A model generated the notes under the pieces. It was not told the origin of the DNA. It ran no database searches and worked only from the letters and a program-made list of their open reading frames with translations. DNA of 64,000 nt, taken from positions 1-64,000 of the forward strand of contig CALJUL010000026.1 of the NCBI GenBank assembly GCA_937975725.1. The letters are read 5' to 3'. Source of the stretch: an uncultured Pseudoxanthomonas sp. (GTDB taxonomy: Bacteria; Pseudomonadota; Gammaproteobacteria; Xanthomonadales; Xanthomonadaceae). This document shows, in pieces, positions 17,619 to 26,732 of the stretch (positions are counted from its first letter, which is position 1; every line of letters starts with the position of its first letter). The translations under genes were made by a program, and so were the position numbers.

Positions 17619-18472
17619 GCGCCGCCGGATTCGCGCGGATTTCCACCCGCAAGGGCGCTGCCGGCTTCAGCCTGGTGGAGTTGATGGTCGCCCTGATACT
17701 CGGGCTGCTGGTGGTCGGCGCCGCTTTTGCCATCTTCCACTCCAACCAGACGACCTACCGGTCGAACGTCGGGCTGAACCGCATCCAGGAAAACGCGCGC
17801 ATCGTGTTCGAGTTGATGTCGCGCGACATCCGTGCGGCCGGCGGTTCCGCCTGCTCGAACATGGCCAGGCCGGATACAGAGCACACCAATACCGCCCAGG
17901 AAAACGCCTTCCTCAACACCCCCGTCAGCAGCCCGGCCTCCGCGACGGAGTTCACGGTGGTGTCCGGCGACGACACCGCTTATCGCATCACCAACTCCAC
18001 CACCACCTCGATCACCCTGGATGCCGCCCAGATCGCCGATGCGCGCGACGCCTTCTCGGTGAACGACCAACTGGTGCTCTGCAATGCGAACAAGCTGTAC
18101 GTGGTGCGGGCGACCAGCGTCAACGCCACCACGGTCGGCTTCACCCCGGCGACTCCGATCGCGATGACGGCCGATCCCTTGGCGCCGCCCTCGACAGTGA
18201 TGCTGGCGCGGTACCGCAACACGCGCTGGTTCGTGGCGGACAATTCCCTGTTCGTCTCCCGCTCGGGCGGGCCCCGCGAGGAAGTCGCGCAGGGCGTGCA
18301 GAACCTCGGCGTGACCTATCTGGAGGACGGCGCCTACACGCCGACGCCGACGAACTGGACCAACGTGCTCGCGGTGCGCATCGACATGACCCTGACGGGC
18401 GAAGACATCGAAGGCCGGGCGTTCGCCCGCAACGCCTCCAATGTGGTCAGCCTGAGGAGCCGCCCCCAATGA
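17615..18472 (+). CDS. pilW: Type IV pilus minor pilin PilW
   Basis: A 285-residue minor pilin with the PilW length. The cut site is AAGFSLVELMVALILGLLVVG, after Gly, with Glu at +5, followed by FHSNQTTYRSNVGLNRIQENARIVFELMSRDIRAAG, which is the PilW signature region. The C-terminal part has a beta-rich fold and ends with FARNASNVVSLRSR. Overlaps with pilV and pilX are both 4 bp. The basic N-terminal leader is short (about 17 residues). Confidence 0.92.
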   Translation: MSAAGFARISTRKGAAGFSLVELMVALILGLLVVGAAFAIFHSNQTTYRSNVGLNRIQENARIVFELMSRDIRAAGGSACSNMARPDTEHTNTAQENAFLNTPVSSPASATEFTVVSGDDTAYRITNSTTTSITLDAAQIADARDAFSVNDQLVLCNANKLYVVRATSVNATTVGFTPATPIAMTADPLAPPSTVMLARYRNTRWFVADNSLFVSRSGGPREEVAQGVQNLGVTYLEDGAYTPTPTNWTNVLAVRIDMTLTGEDIEGRAFARNASNVVSLRSRPQ

Positions 18473-19002
18473 ACCGGAGACGTCAGTCGGGAGCTCCGCA
18501 CCTGCCGCAAGGGCAGGCCGGTATCTCCCTGGTGGTGGTGCTGATCCTGTTGATCGCGATGTCGATCCTGGGCGTGGCGGTACTGCGCAGCTCGGGCATG
18601 CAGGAGCGCATGGGCGCCAACCTGCGTGACCGCAGCCTGGCCTTCCAGGCGGCGGAAACGGCGCTGCGCGTGGCGCAGGAGGACGTACTGGGTAATCCCG
18701 CCATCGAGGATTTGCAGTACGGCAAGACGCTGGCCGAGTTGGGCGTCACTTGCGCCGGTACTGGCATCTGCGACGTCACTGCGGTGCCGGCGCCCGCGCC
18801 GGTCTGGCTGACGGCGCCCGACGGGCGCTCGACGTACCGCATCGAGTACGTGGGCGAGGCCTACGCACCCAAGGTCGGCAAGTCCTGCAGCGTGGATTCG
18901 ATGGACTACGAATGCTTCCGTCCCATGTTCCGCGTCACCGCCCGCGGCCGCAGCCCGGGCCTATCCGAAGTATTCCTGCAAGCCAACGTCGTCAGCCGGT
19001 AA
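18469..19002 (+). CDS. pilX: Type IV pilus minor pilin PilX
   Basis: A 177-residue pilin-like protein. The N-terminal helix starts after GQAG (ISLVVVLILLIAMSILGVAVLRSS), and SMQERMGANLRDRSLAFQAAETALR-type sequence follows (here GMQERMGANLRDRSLAFQAA), the PilX_N signature. As is usual for PilX, position +5 of the mature helix is not Glu, which fits a role at the tip and not in the fibre. Two C-terminal cysteine pairs are present. It overlaps pilW by 4 bp; a 16-bp gap leads to pilY1. Confidence 0.92.
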   Translation: MNRRRQSGAPHLPQGQAGISLVVVLILLIAMSILGVAVLRSSGMQERMGANLRDRSLAFQAAETALRVAQEDVLGNPAIEDLQYGKTLAELGVTCAGTGICDVTAVPAPAPVWLTAPDGRSTYRIEYVGEAYAPKVGKSCSVDSMDYECFRPMFRVTARGRSPGLSEVFLQANVVSR

Positions 19003-19018
19003 GCCGGGGGCCTGAACC

Positions 19019-22000
19019 ATGAACCGCCAACACATCCAGAATCGATCGAAGCGCTTGCGCGCCGCACGCCAGTGGTGGGCCACGCCGATCGCCTTCCTGT
19101 GCACCTTGCTGGCGCTGCCGGTGAGCGCGGGCATCACCATCCCCGACGATCCGTTGACCACGGGCAACCGCGTGGCGCCGAACATCCTGTTCATCCTCGA
19201 CGACTCGGGATCGATGGCCTGGCGCAACATGAACAGCCAGGACATCACGGCGGTCACCGGTTCCGGCAATTTCAGCAGCACACCGGACGCCAATGGCGTA
19301 TCCACAGGCACCGGCTACACCAGCGAAAGCAGCGGCAACGCGGCGATGTACATGCAGAACTACATCACCAATACGCTGTACTACAACCCGGCGGTGTCCT
19401 ATCAGCCGTGGGTGGATGCAAGCGGCAATCGACTGACGGGCGGAACGAGTTACACGGCAGCCTACAGCAGCGACAACTACGTCACCCATACGGGAGCCGG
19501 AACAGCCGGTGGCACGAGGAATCTGTCGTCCAACACGCAGACATTCTATGTGCCCAAGAATCCGGCCAGCACCAACACCACCTATCTGTCGAGCATAGAC
19601 AACTACTATCGTTACCAGATCCTGACCGATGGCAGGATCATCCAGAGTGAATATCTGAGCTACAGCAGCGGCAATACCCAGCCGACGACCCAGAGCGGGA
19701 CGCTGGGGAGTTCCGCGAACAGTGTTTCTTCAGGGTCGTACAGCCCGGGCAGTGGTACCTGGTCCTTCACGGTGCCTGCCAATTCGCGCAACCTGGTCAT
19801 CAGGAGTTCCGGAGGCTCGGTCAGCGGAAGCAACCGGGGCGCTGACCTGTATTACCGGATCAACAACAGCACGGTGAGCACAAGCAATTACACCGACCGC
19901 AGCATAGCGAATGGCAATACCGAGACCATATCGGTCACGTCGCCGACCGCTGGTACGTGGTACGTGCGTCTCTATGCGCAGACGGCCTACACCGGTCCGG
20001 TGACGGTGACGTATTCCTACGACGATTATTCGGGCATTTCCGAAATGGGATGCGCGATAAGCCTTTCCGGCTACGGCTGGCGGAACTGCACCCGCACCAC
20101 GCCCACGACGGATCGTGACGAGAGCGAGGAGAAGACCAATTTCGCCACCTGGTATTCGTACTACCGGACCCGTACCAAGGCGGCGAAGGGCGGTGCCAGC
20201 GAAGCCTTCAGGCCGCTGGGCAACAAGGTGCGTGTGGGTTTCCGCACCATATGGGGGCGCAGCACCTTCGATATCCCGGTCAACGACGGCAATGACGGGC
20301 GGTTCGTCAACAACGTCGCCAGCCCCGGGATCCCCGGCAGCGTGAATACCACGACGCGCTCCACCTGGTACAGCCGCCTGTTCGCGGCACAGGCGAGCGG
20401 CGGCACTCCCTTGCAGACCGCGCTGGACGATGCGGGCAAATATTTCAGCGGCAATGCCAGTACGGGCGCCTACGGACCCCAGTCCGGCGTCAACCAGTAC
20501 AGTTGCCGGCAGAACTTCGCCATCCTGACGACCGACGGTTACTGGAACAACAACACGGTGACCAGTGGCAATGCCGATGGCAGCAATGGCAGCACGATCG
20601 AGGGCGCCAAGGGGCAGAGCTATACCTACACGGCCGGCGCTCCCTTCCAGGACGGTTATGAGAACACTCTGGCCGACGTGGCCATGAAGTACTGGAAGAC
20701 CGACCTGCGCACCGACTTGACCAACAACGTGCCGACCACCGACGCCGACCCCGGTTTCTGGCAGCACATGGTCACGTTCGGCATCTCGATCGGCTTGAAG
20801 ACCACGATGGGCTGGTCCAGCGTGGACGACGTGCCCGCCAACCCCGCTTGGCCGGACCCGGATACGGCCAGGCCGGGCACGGACAATCCGCGTCGCATCG
20901 ACGACCTGCTGCATGCGGCAGTGAACGGGCATGGCGCCTTCGTCTCGGCATCCAGTCCCGCGGAATTCACGGCGGGCCTGTCGCAGGCCCTGGCCGCCAT
21001 TTCCCAGCGCACCAGTTCCTATTCGAACGTGGCGACCAACTCCACGTCGTTGAATACCGGTGCCAAGGTGTTCAGCGCCAGCTACACCTCCGGCATCTGG
21101 ACCGGTGCGGTCATCGCGCAGCCGGTGGATCGCAATGGCGTGTCCGGCGCGACGTCCTGGACGGCCTCCATTCCCGCCCTGGCCGACCGCAAGGTGTATA
21201 CCTCCACCGGAACGTCGGGTGCGCTCTTCCCCACGACCACGCAGCAGAATGCGCTGGATCGCGGCAACGTGGGACCGGTGGACTATCCGGCAACCGGTGC
21301 CCAGAACGCCGACTACATCAAGGGCGACAGGAGCAAGGAAGGCACCAACCCCGGCCAGCTCCGCGTTCGCAGCAGCTTGCTGGGCGATATCGTCGGCTCC
21401 TCGCCTGCCTACGTGAAGGATACCGATACCCTGTACGTGGGCGCCAACGACGGCATGCTGCATGCCTTCAATGCGGCGAACGGGCAGGAGTTGTTCGCCT
21501 ACATTCCCAACATCATCAACTTCAACCATCTCGCCACGTTGAGCCGCGGCGACTACACGCACAAATTCTTCGTGGACGGCCCCATCGCAGTCACCAGCCG
21601 GGCCATGACGCCGGGCAAGAACGTGCTGGTCGGTGCGCTGGGGCGCGGCGGCAAGGGCTTGTATGCACTGGATGTCAGTTCGCCCGCGGCGTTCGGCACC
21701 GGCAGCTTCAAGTGGGAGCGCTCGGAAACGAACGATCTCAACATGGGCATGGTGACGGGAGCCCCGATCCTGGCCAAGGTCAGGAACGGCACGCCCACCA
21801 ACGCCGTCGTGCTGGGCAATGGCGTGAACAGTTCCCGCGACAGGGCGGTGCTGGTCGTGCTGGATCTCGAGACCGGGACGGTCATCCGCGAGATCGATAC
21901 CGGCGTCGGCAGTTCCTCGCTGCCGAACGGGTTGTCGACGCCCACGGGCATCTACGCGGCCGACGGCAAGACGCTGGTCTATGCGTACGCGGGCGACATG

Positions 22001-22762
22001 CAGGGCAATGTCTGGAAGTTCGACCTGCGCAGCAGCTCGCCGGCTGCCTGGACCGCGACACGGTTGTTCACGGCGGCCAAGGGCGCCACCGCGCAGCCGA
22101 TCACCGGCGGTCTGGCCGTCGTCACCGACCTGTCCACCAACAAGCGCTGGGTGTTCTTCGGCACGGGCCGTTTCATGACCACCGGCGATGTCGACGACCG
22201 GTCTACCAGTGCGCAGAGCCTGTATGGTTTCATGGACGAAGACACGGCCTATGCCCGCGCCAACCTGACGCAGCGCACGATCGCGGTCACCGGCGCCACG
22301 GCGAACGGCTATCCGGTGCGGGCGTTCGAACAGAAGTCGGCCCTGCCGACCGGTTCCAAGGGCTGGTACGTGGATTTGCCGGGTGCGGGCGAGCGCATCG
22401 TCCAGGACGTGCAGATCGCCTCCAACTTCGTCGTCTCCGCCAGCATGATCCCGGAGGGCGATGCCTGCGAAGGCTCCGGCACGGGCTACATCAACGCGCT
22501 GGATGCGTTCACCGGAACCAGCGGCGGCACGTCGTTCTTCGATTTGAACAGGGACGGCAAAACCGACGACAAGGCCGTGACTGGAGACTTGCCGATCGGC
22601 TCGGCAAACATGGGGGTCGGCATGCCGACGCGTCCGGTGCTGCTGCCCGGGCAGTTCGTGCTGGGCGGCTCGGGCGACGGTACCGCGGCCGGACTGGGCG
22701 GAGGTCCCTCGTTCGGCATGCAATGGCAGCGTGTTTCTTGGCGCGAAATCAGGCAGGATTGA
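19019..22762 (+). CDS. pilY1: PilY1 tip adhesin with an inserted PPC-like domain
   Basis: A 1247-residue PilC/PilY-family pilus tip protein. A signal peptide ends near LPVSAGI (about residue 38). A von Willebrand A-like part begins at once: NILFILDDSGSM, with the metal-site DxSxS at residues 61-65. Residues about 239-335 do not belong to a standard PilY1: GTWSFTVPANSRNLVIRSSG, ADLYYRINN, then TSPTAGTWYVRLYA and VTVTYSYDD. I read this as a bacterial pre-peptidase C-terminal (PPC) fold. The C-terminal half is the PilY1 beta-propeller (GSSPAYVKDTDTLYVGANDGMLHAFNA and DLNRDGKTDD, a calcium-loop type). PilY1 caps the pilus, affects retraction and adhesion, and sits in the minor-pilin operon. Confidence 0.92.
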   Translation: MNRQHIQNRSKRLRAARQWWATPIAFLCTLLALPVSAGITIPDDPLTTGNRVAPNILFILDDSGSMAWRNMNSQDITAVTGSGNFSSTPDANGVSTGTGYTSESSGNAAMYMQNYITNTLYYNPAVSYQPWVDASGNRLTGGTSYTAAYSSDNYVTHTGAGTAGGTRNLSSNTQTFYVPKNPASTNTTYLSSIDNYYRYQILTDGRIIQSEYLSYSSGNTQPTTQSGTLGSSANSVSSGSYSPGSGTWSFTVPANSRNLVIRSSGGSVSGSNRGADLYYRINNSTVSTSNYTDRSIANGNTETISVTSPTAGTWYVRLYAQTAYTGPVTVTYSYDDYSGISEMGCAISLSGYGWRNCTRTTPTTDRDESEEKTNFATWYSYYRTRTKAAKGGASEAFRPLGNKVRVGFRTIWGRSTFDIPVNDGNDGRFVNNVASPGIPGSVNTTTRSTWYSRLFAAQASGGTPLQTALDDAGKYFSGNASTGAYGPQSGVNQYSCRQNFAILTTDGYWNNNTVTSGNADGSNGSTIEGAKGQSYTYTAGAPFQDGYENTLADVAMKYWKTDLRTDLTNNVPTTDADPGFWQHMVTFGISIGLKTTMGWSSVDDVPANPAWPDPDTARPGTDNPRRIDDLLHAAVNGHGAFVSASSPAEFTAGLSQALAAISQRTSSYSNVATNSTSLNTGAKVFSASYTSGIWTGAVIAQPVDRNGVSGATSWTASIPALADRKVYTSTGTSGALFPTTTQQNALDRGNVGPVDYPATGAQNADYIKGDRSKEGTNPGQLRVRSSLLGDIVGSSPAYVKDTDTLYVGANDGMLHAFNAANGQELFAYIPNIINFNHLATLSRGDYTHKFFVDGPIAVTSRAMTPGKNVLVGALGRGGKGLYALDVSSPAAFGTGSFKWERSETNDLNMGMVTGAPILAKVRNGTPTNAVVLGNGVNSSRDRAVLVVLDLETGTVIREIDTGVGSSSLPNGLSTPTGIYAADGKTLVYAYAGDMQGNVWKFDLRSSSPAAWTATRLFTAAKGATAQPITGGLAVVTDLSTNKRWVFFGTGRFMTTGDVDDRSTSAQSLYGFMDEDTAYARANLTQRTIAVTGATANGYPVRAFEQKSALPTGSKGWYVDLPGAGERIVQDVQIASNFVVSASMIPEGDACEGSGTGYINALDAFTGTSGGTSFFDLNRDGKTDDKAVTGDLPIGSANMGVGMPTRPVLLPGQFVLGGSGDGTAAGLGGGPSFGMQWQRVSWREIRQD

Positions 22763-22767
22763 GGCCC

Positions 22768-23190
22768 ATGTCCAACAGCAACCCGTACAACACGCGCGCA
22801 TCGTCGGCTTCGGGCTTCTCGCTCATCGAGGTGATGGTGGTGGTGGTGATCATCGGGATCATCGCTTCCATCGCTCTGCCCAGTTACCGCGAGCATGTCA
22901 TCAAGACCCGGCGCGAGGCGGGCAAGGCCTGCCTCATGCGCGCGGTGCAGACCATGGAGCGTTTCTACACGACGAGCCTGGCCTACAATGCGGCGGGTTC
23001 GCCCACGGTGTTTCCCTGCGAGGCCGACACCGCGCCGCATTACACCGTCGGCATCTCGAATGTCACGGCGAAGGGTTACACGCTGAGTGCGGCGCCCCAG
23101 GGAACCCAGGGGGCGCAGGACACCCAGTGCGGCACTTTGTCGATCAACGCCACGGGCACCAAGTCGCCCACTACCACCGGTTGCTGGTAA
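22768..23190 (+). CDS. pilE: Type IV pilus minor pilin PilE
   Basis: A 140-residue PilE-type minor pilin. The cut site is ASGFSLIEVMVVVVIIGIIASIALPSYREHV, after Gly, with Glu at +5. The soluble part has CLMRAVQTMERFYTTSLAYN and GYTLSAAPQGTQ...CGTLSINATGTKSP, the PilE/ComP-like C-terminal pattern. Start at ATG 22768 has GAGG just before it and lies 5 bp after the pilY1 stop. It is the last gene of the operon; a hairpin with a T-rich tail follows at 23207-23244. It is a minor pilin rather than the major fibre subunit, as judged by its operon. Confidence 0.9.
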   Translation: MSNSNPYNTRASSASGFSLIEVMVVVVIIGIIASIALPSYREHVIKTRREAGKACLMRAVQTMERFYTTSLAYNAAGSPTVFPCEADTAPHYTVGISNVTAKGYTLSAAPQGTQGAQDTQCGTLSINATGTKSPTTTGCW

Positions 23191-23206
23191 CTCAGGCATT
23201 ACCGAC

Positions 23207-23244
23207 AGGGGCCGTGGCATGTCGTCACGGCCCTTTGTCGTTTT
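23207..23244 (+). terminator. Probable terminator of the minor-pilin operon
   Basis: Arms GGGCCGTG and CACGGCCC around GCATGTCGT, followed by TTTGTCGTTTT. It lies between pilE and the first tRNA-type gene. Its tail (CCTTTGTCGTTT) matches the tail after the second tRNA hairpin (23640-23652), a sign of duplicated flanks. Confidence 0.75.
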
Positions 23245-23261
23245 CTGGAGTACGCGCCTCA

Positions 23262-23338
23262 GCTCCAATAGCTCAGTGGGTCAGAGCACTTGACTGTCAA
23301 TCAGGGGGGCGTTGGTTCGAGTCCAACTTCGGGCGCCA
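23262..23338 (+). tRNA. tRNA-Asn-type gene with GTC (Asp) anticodon; possible pseudo-tRNA
   Basis: A 77-base cloverleaf including an encoded CCA. D arm (GCTC/GAGC), anticodon arm (CTTGA/TCAGG) and T arm (GTTGG-TTCGAGT-CCAAC) all pair. The anticodon loop is CTGTCAA, so the anticodon is GTC, which reads Asp codons. The body, however, is almost the tRNA-Asn of 23531-23607: from the anticodon stem to CCA it differs only at anticodon position 36 and twice in the variable loop. The 5' acceptor strand (GCTCCAA) has diverged and now gives one C-C mismatch and one G-T pair. A38 is not the C38 that aspartyl-tRNA synthetase prefers. The -10 box of the sister gene (TACAAT) is TGGAGT here. It may be an inactive duplicate, or a rare charged variant. 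Confidence 0.7.
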
Positions 23339-23349
23339 GATTCGTGAAC

Positions 23350-23375
23350 AAAGGCCGCGAGCGATCGCGGCCTTT
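23350..23375 (+). terminator. Hairpin after the first tRNA-Asn-type gene
   Basis: Arms AAAGGCCGCGA and TCGCGGCCTTT around a GCGA loop, 11 bp after the CCA. The T-run is only the end of the arm. It repeats almost exactly after the second tRNA gene (23619-23644). Confidence 0.8.
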
Positions 23376-23491
23376 GCCGTTTCCAGCCTGGCCCCGGATC
23401 GTACTGCCGGTTGCCGGTCACCATGCGAACCCAGTTCCCCGCCTATGGTTGGCATCGAGTCGCGGCTGAACGCGCCGCGGCCGCCGGAGGC

Positions 23492-23521
23492 TTGTCCAGC
23501 CGCCGCAGGGGTGGCTACAAT
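23492..23521 (+). promoter_or_regulatory. Promoter of tRNA-Asn(GTT)
   Basis: TTGTCC (23492-23497), 18-bp spacer, TACAAT (23516-23521), ending 9 bp before the tRNA. The corresponding place before the first tRNA-type gene has lost the -10 box. Confidence 0.65.
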
Positions 23522-23530
23522 ACGCGCCCC

Positions 23531-23607
23531 GCCCGAATAGCTCAGCCGGTTAGAGCACTTGACTGTTAATCAGGGGGTCGTTGGTTCGAGTCCAACTTCG
23601 GGCGCCA
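23531..23607 (+). tRNA. tRNA-Asn (GTT)
   Basis: A 77-base tRNA with encoded CCA. Acceptor stem GCCCGAA/TTCGGGC pairs fully; D arm GCTC/GAGC; anticodon stem CTTGA/TCAGG with loop CTGTTAA, giving anticodon GTT; T arm GTTGG/CCAAC with loop TTCGAGT; discriminator G. It reads AAC/AAT codons. Confidence 0.96.
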
Positions 23608-23618
23608 GATTCATGAAC

Positions 23619-23644
23619 AAAGGCCGCGAGCGATCGCGGCCTTT
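23619..23644 (+). terminator. Hairpin after tRNA-Asn(GTT)
   Basis: Same arms and GCGA loop as 23350-23375, 11 bp after the CCA, followed by GTCGTTTCTT. Tandem copy of the tRNA-plus-hairpin unit. Confidence 0.85.
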
Positions 23645-23741
23645 GTCGTTTCTTCCCGGGCTCCGGGCCGGCAGCCTGTCGTATCGGCATCCTGCCCCTC
23701 GCCAAGATGAGCCACCGGCCCGTCGGAAGCCGGCCCGGCTC

Positions 23742-24314
23742 TCAATCCGGGCAGGGGCCGGCGCTGGAGCTGCGCGAACTGCGGATGCGGCCGCTGTTGT
23801 TGACGATGACGCTGCCGGCTACTTCGCCGTCGTAGCAGATCCGGAGGGTCAGGTTGCTGCCGTAGTTCATGCCGCTGGGCTGGTAGCGGACGTAGGGGCG
23901 GCCGGTGGTGGACAGGATCCGCATACGCGGGTCCTGCGGCGCGGTGTCGTTGCGGTAGATGTCGCTTTCCTCGTCGGGCTGGCGGTTGCCGTCCGGGTCG
24001 CGAAAGCTGAGCCACACCCGGCTCCAGTCGGTGCCGTTCAGGCAGCGGCCGTCGCCGGCGCTGGGGCAGACGATGACCGGGACGTTGTAGCTGATGGCCG
24101 AGGCGCGGGCGGAGGCCAGGTGCGATGCCAGCAGGTGCATGGTGGCCTCGGCCTGCTGGCGCTTCTTCAAACCGAGGAAGGAGGGCAGGCCGACGGCGGC
24201 CAGGATGACCAGCACCGCCATCACGACGGTCGTTTCCACCAGCGTGGTGCCCTGCCGGGCCCCGGCGGAACGCGGCAGCGCCCGGGGGCCCGACGGTATC
24301 GACATCCCTGCCAT
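23742..24314 (-). CDS. GspH/FimT family pseudopilin (stand-alone)
   Basis: A 190-residue pseudopilin. The prepilin site is ARQGTTLVETTVVMAVLVILAAVG, cut after Gly; +1 is Thr where Phe or Met is usual, +5 is Glu as required. The FLGLKKRQQAEATMHLLASHLASARASAISYN segment and YVRYQPSGMNYGSNLTLRICYDG match the GspH/FimT fold. It is separate from the minor-pilin operon, on the opposite strand beyond the tRNAs. It may be a second FimT of the type IV pilus, or serve in DNA uptake. The start is one of two nearby Met codons (MAGMSIPSG). Confidence 0.85.
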   Translation of the reverse strand: MAGMSIPSGPRALPRSAGARQGTTLVETTVVMAVLVILAAVGLPSFLGLKKRQQAEATMHLLASHLASARASAISYNVPVIVCPSAGDGRCLNGTDWSRVWLSFRDPDGNRQPDEESDIYRNDTAPQDPRMRILSTTGRPYVRYQPSGMNYGSNLTLRICYDGEVAGSVIVNNSGRIRSSRSSSAGPCPD

Positions 24315-24468
24315 CGCACACTCTCCTGTTCCATGGAGACGGCCGCAGCTTCCCTCCGCCGTGGCGGAGAAGCGATCAGGCCAGCACCTGACCTGATGTA
24401 GGAAATCGCCGCGATGGCGCTCACATTGGCGGCGCTATACTCGCCAGTCCCCCGTGCCGCCGCTTTCC

Positions 24469-26487
24469 ATGACAGACCGTTTCCAGCTTGTTTCTCCCTA
24501 TTCGCCGGCCGGCGACCAGCCCCAGGCCATCGAGAAGCTGGTGGAGAATTTCGAAGCCGGCCTGGCCAAGCAGACGCTGCTGGGCGTGACGGGATCGGGC
24601 AAGACCTACACCGTCGCCAACGTCGTCCAGCGCATCCAGAAGCCCACGCTGGTGATGGCGCCGAACAAGACGTTGGCGGCGCAGCTCTACGGCGAGTTCA
24701 AGGCCTTCTTCCCGCACAACGCGGTGGAGTATTTCGTCAGCTATTACGACTACTACCAGCCCGAAGCCTACGTGCCATCCAGCGACACCTTCATCGAGAA
24801 GGACAGCTCGATCAACGAGCACATCGAGCAGATGCGGCTGGCGGCGACGAAGACGCTGCTGTCGCGGCCGGACGCGCTGGTGGTGGCCACGGTGTCCGCG
24901 ATCTACGGCCTGGGCGCGCCGGAGGACTACCTGTCGTTGCGCCTGATCCTGTCGGTCGGCGAGCGCATCGACCAGCGCGAGCTGATCCGCCACCTCACCC
25001 AGTTGCAGTACACGCGCAACGAATACGAACTGCAGCGCGGCGCCTTCCGCGTGCGCGGCGAAATCATCGACGTGCACCCGGCGGAAAGCGACGCCGAGGC
25101 GCTGCGGATCGAACTGTTCGACGGCGAAGTGGAGCGGCTTTCGCTGTTCGATCCGCTGACCGGCGAGACCCTGCGCAAGCTGCAGCGGTACACGGTGTAT
25201 CCCAAGACCCACTACGCGACCACGCGCGAGCGCGTGCTGTCGGCCATCGATACCATCAAGATCGAGCTGAAGGAGCGGTTGGAGCTGCTCTACGCGCAGA
25301 ACAAGTTGGTTGAGGCGCAGCGCCTGGCGCAGCGCACCCAGTTCGACCTGGAGATGATGGCCGAGGTTGGCTATTGCTCGGGCATCGAGAACTACTCCCG
25401 CCACCTCACCGGCAAGGCGCCCGGCGAGCCGCCGCCGACCCTGTTCGACTATCTGCCGGCCGACGCGCTGCTGGTGGTCGACGAGTCGCATGTGACCATC
25501 CCGCAGATCGGTGCCATGTACAAGGGTGACCGCTCGCGCAAGGAAACCTTGGTGGAATTCGGTTTCCGTCTGCCTTCGGCGTTGGACAACCGGCCGCTGC
25601 GCTTCGAGGAATGGGAGGCGCGCTCGCCGCGCAGCATCTACGTGTCGGCGACGCCCGGCCCCTACGAGCTGCGCGAATCCAACGGCGAGATAGTGGAGCT
25701 GGTGGTGCGCCCGACCGGCCTGGTGGACCCGGAAGTGGAGATCCGTCCGGTGGGCACGCAGGTGGACGACCTGCTGTCGGAGATCAACCTGCGCGTGTCA
25801 TGGGGCGACCGCGTGCTGGTCACCACCCTGACCAAGCGCATGGCCGAGAACCTGACCGAGTACCTGGGCGAGCACGGGGTCAAGGTGCGCTATCTGCACT
25901 CGGACGTGGACACGGTGGAGCGCGTGGAAATCATCCGCGACCTGCGCCTGGGCAAGTTCGACGTGCTGGTGGGCATCAACCTGCTGCGCGAGGGCCTGGA
26001 CATGCCGGAGGTCTCGCTGGTGGCGATCCTGGACGCGGACAAGGAGGGCTTCCTGCGTTCGACCGGCTCGCTCATCCAGACCATCGGCCGCGCCGCCCGC
26101 AACCTGCGCGGCAAGGCCATCCTGTACGCCGACCGGATCACCCGCTCCATGCAGGCGGCGATGGAAGAGACCGGCCGCCGCCGGGAGAAGCAGCTCGAAT
26201 ACAACATCGAGCACGGCATCACCCCGAAATCGGTGGCCAGGCCCATCGTCGACATCCTGGAAGGCGCCCGCAGCGAGGCGGGCGAAGCCAAGGGCAGCCG
26301 CGGCAAGGGCCGGCGGGTAGCCGAGGCGCCGGCGGAATACGGCGCCCTGGACCCGGCGCAGGCGCTGGCGAAGATCAAGGCGCTGGAACAGCAGATGTAC
26401 CAACACGCCCGCGACCTGGAGTTCGAGGACGCCGCCCGCCTGCGCGACCAGATCCGCCGCCTGAAGGAAGCCAGCCTGGGCGCCTGA
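24469..26487 (+). CDS. uvrB: Excinuclease ABC subunit B
   Basis: UvrB is the damage-verifying helicase-like subunit of nucleotide excision repair; it is loaded by UvrA and recruits UvrC. Length 672 residues is normal. Walker A is GVTGSGKT (about 39-46); the beta-hairpin region is [21 protein letters not shown]; motif II is VVDESH; motif VI is [11 protein letters not shown]. The C-terminal UVR/UvrC-binding domain is [25 protein letters not shown]. An in-frame GTG lies 15 bp upstream, but [21 protein letters not shown] is the family N-terminus. TATACT at 24436-24441 is a possible -10 box; I see no LexA box. Confidence 0.97.
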   Translation: MTDRFQLVSPYSPAGDQPQAIEKLVENFEAGLAKQTLLGVTGSGKTYTVANVVQRIQKPTLVMAPNKTLAAQLYGEFKAFFPHNAVEYFVSYYDYYQPEAYVPSSDTFIEKDSSINEHIEQMRLAATKTLLSRPDALVVATVSAIYGLGAPEDYLSLRLILSVGERIDQRELIRHLTQLQYTRNEYELQRGAFRVRGEIIDVHPAESDAEALRIELFDGEVERLSLFDPLTGETLRKLQRYTVYPKTHYATTRERVLSAIDTIKIELKERLELLYAQNKLVEAQRLAQRTQFDLEMMAEVGYCSGIENYSRHLTGKAPGEPPPTLFDYLPADALLVVDESHVTIPQIGAMYKGDRSRKETLVEFGFRLPSALDNRPLRFEEWEARSPRSIYVSATPGPYELRESNGEIVELVVRPTGLVDPEVEIRPVGTQVDDLLSEINLRVSWGDRVLVTTLTKRMAENLTEYLGEHGVKVRYLHSDVDTVERVEIIRDLRLGKFDVLVGINLLREGLDMPEVSLVAILDADKEGFLRSTGSLIQTIGRAARNLRGKAILYADRITRSMQAAMEETGRRREKQLEYNIEHGITPKSVARPIVDILEGARSEAGEAKGSRGKGRRVAEAPAEYGALDPAQALAKIKALEQQMYQHARDLEFEDAARLRDQIRRLKEASLGA

Positions 26488-26509
26488 CCGGCCCGGGGCA
26501 CAGCCCAGG

Positions 26510-26539
26510 TTGTCGGCACCCCCGCTTCCGGGCTAGAAT
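26510..26539 (+). promoter_or_regulatory. Promoter of tRNA-Val
   Basis: TTGTCG (26510-26515), 18-bp spacer, TAGAAT (26534-26539), 24 bp before the tRNA. The transcript may continue towards thrS, since no strong promoter shows further down. Confidence 0.6.
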
Positions 26540-26563
26540 TCGCGCCCCTGCAAAGGGCAGACC

Positions 26564-26638
26564 GGGCGGTTAGCTCAGCGGTAGAGCACTACCTTGACAT
26601 GGTAGGGGTCACAGGTTCGAACCCTGTACCGCCCACCA
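26564..26638 (+). tRNA. tRNA-Val (GAC)
   Basis: A 75-base tRNA with encoded CCA. Acceptor stem GGGCGGT/ACCGCCC, anticodon stem CTACC/GGTAG with loop TTGACAT (anticodon GAC), T stem ACAGG/CCTGT with loop TTCGAAC, discriminator A. Reads GTC/GTT codons. Confidence 0.96.
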
Positions 26639-26732
26639 CGCTTCCACGGCGTGGAACCCGGACATCCGGGGCCGGCCCGATGCGCCTCCGATTCACGAGG
26701 TGGCCCGCGGAAACGTTGGCCGAGCGTGCGAC

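Noticed and set aside
19730..22801. Open frame of over 1000 codons opposite pilY1
   Set aside because: Antisense shadow of pilY1; no domain, start site or neighbour supports it.
24420..24468. LexA box before uvrB
   Set aside because: No palindrome of the SOS type was seen near the uvrB start.
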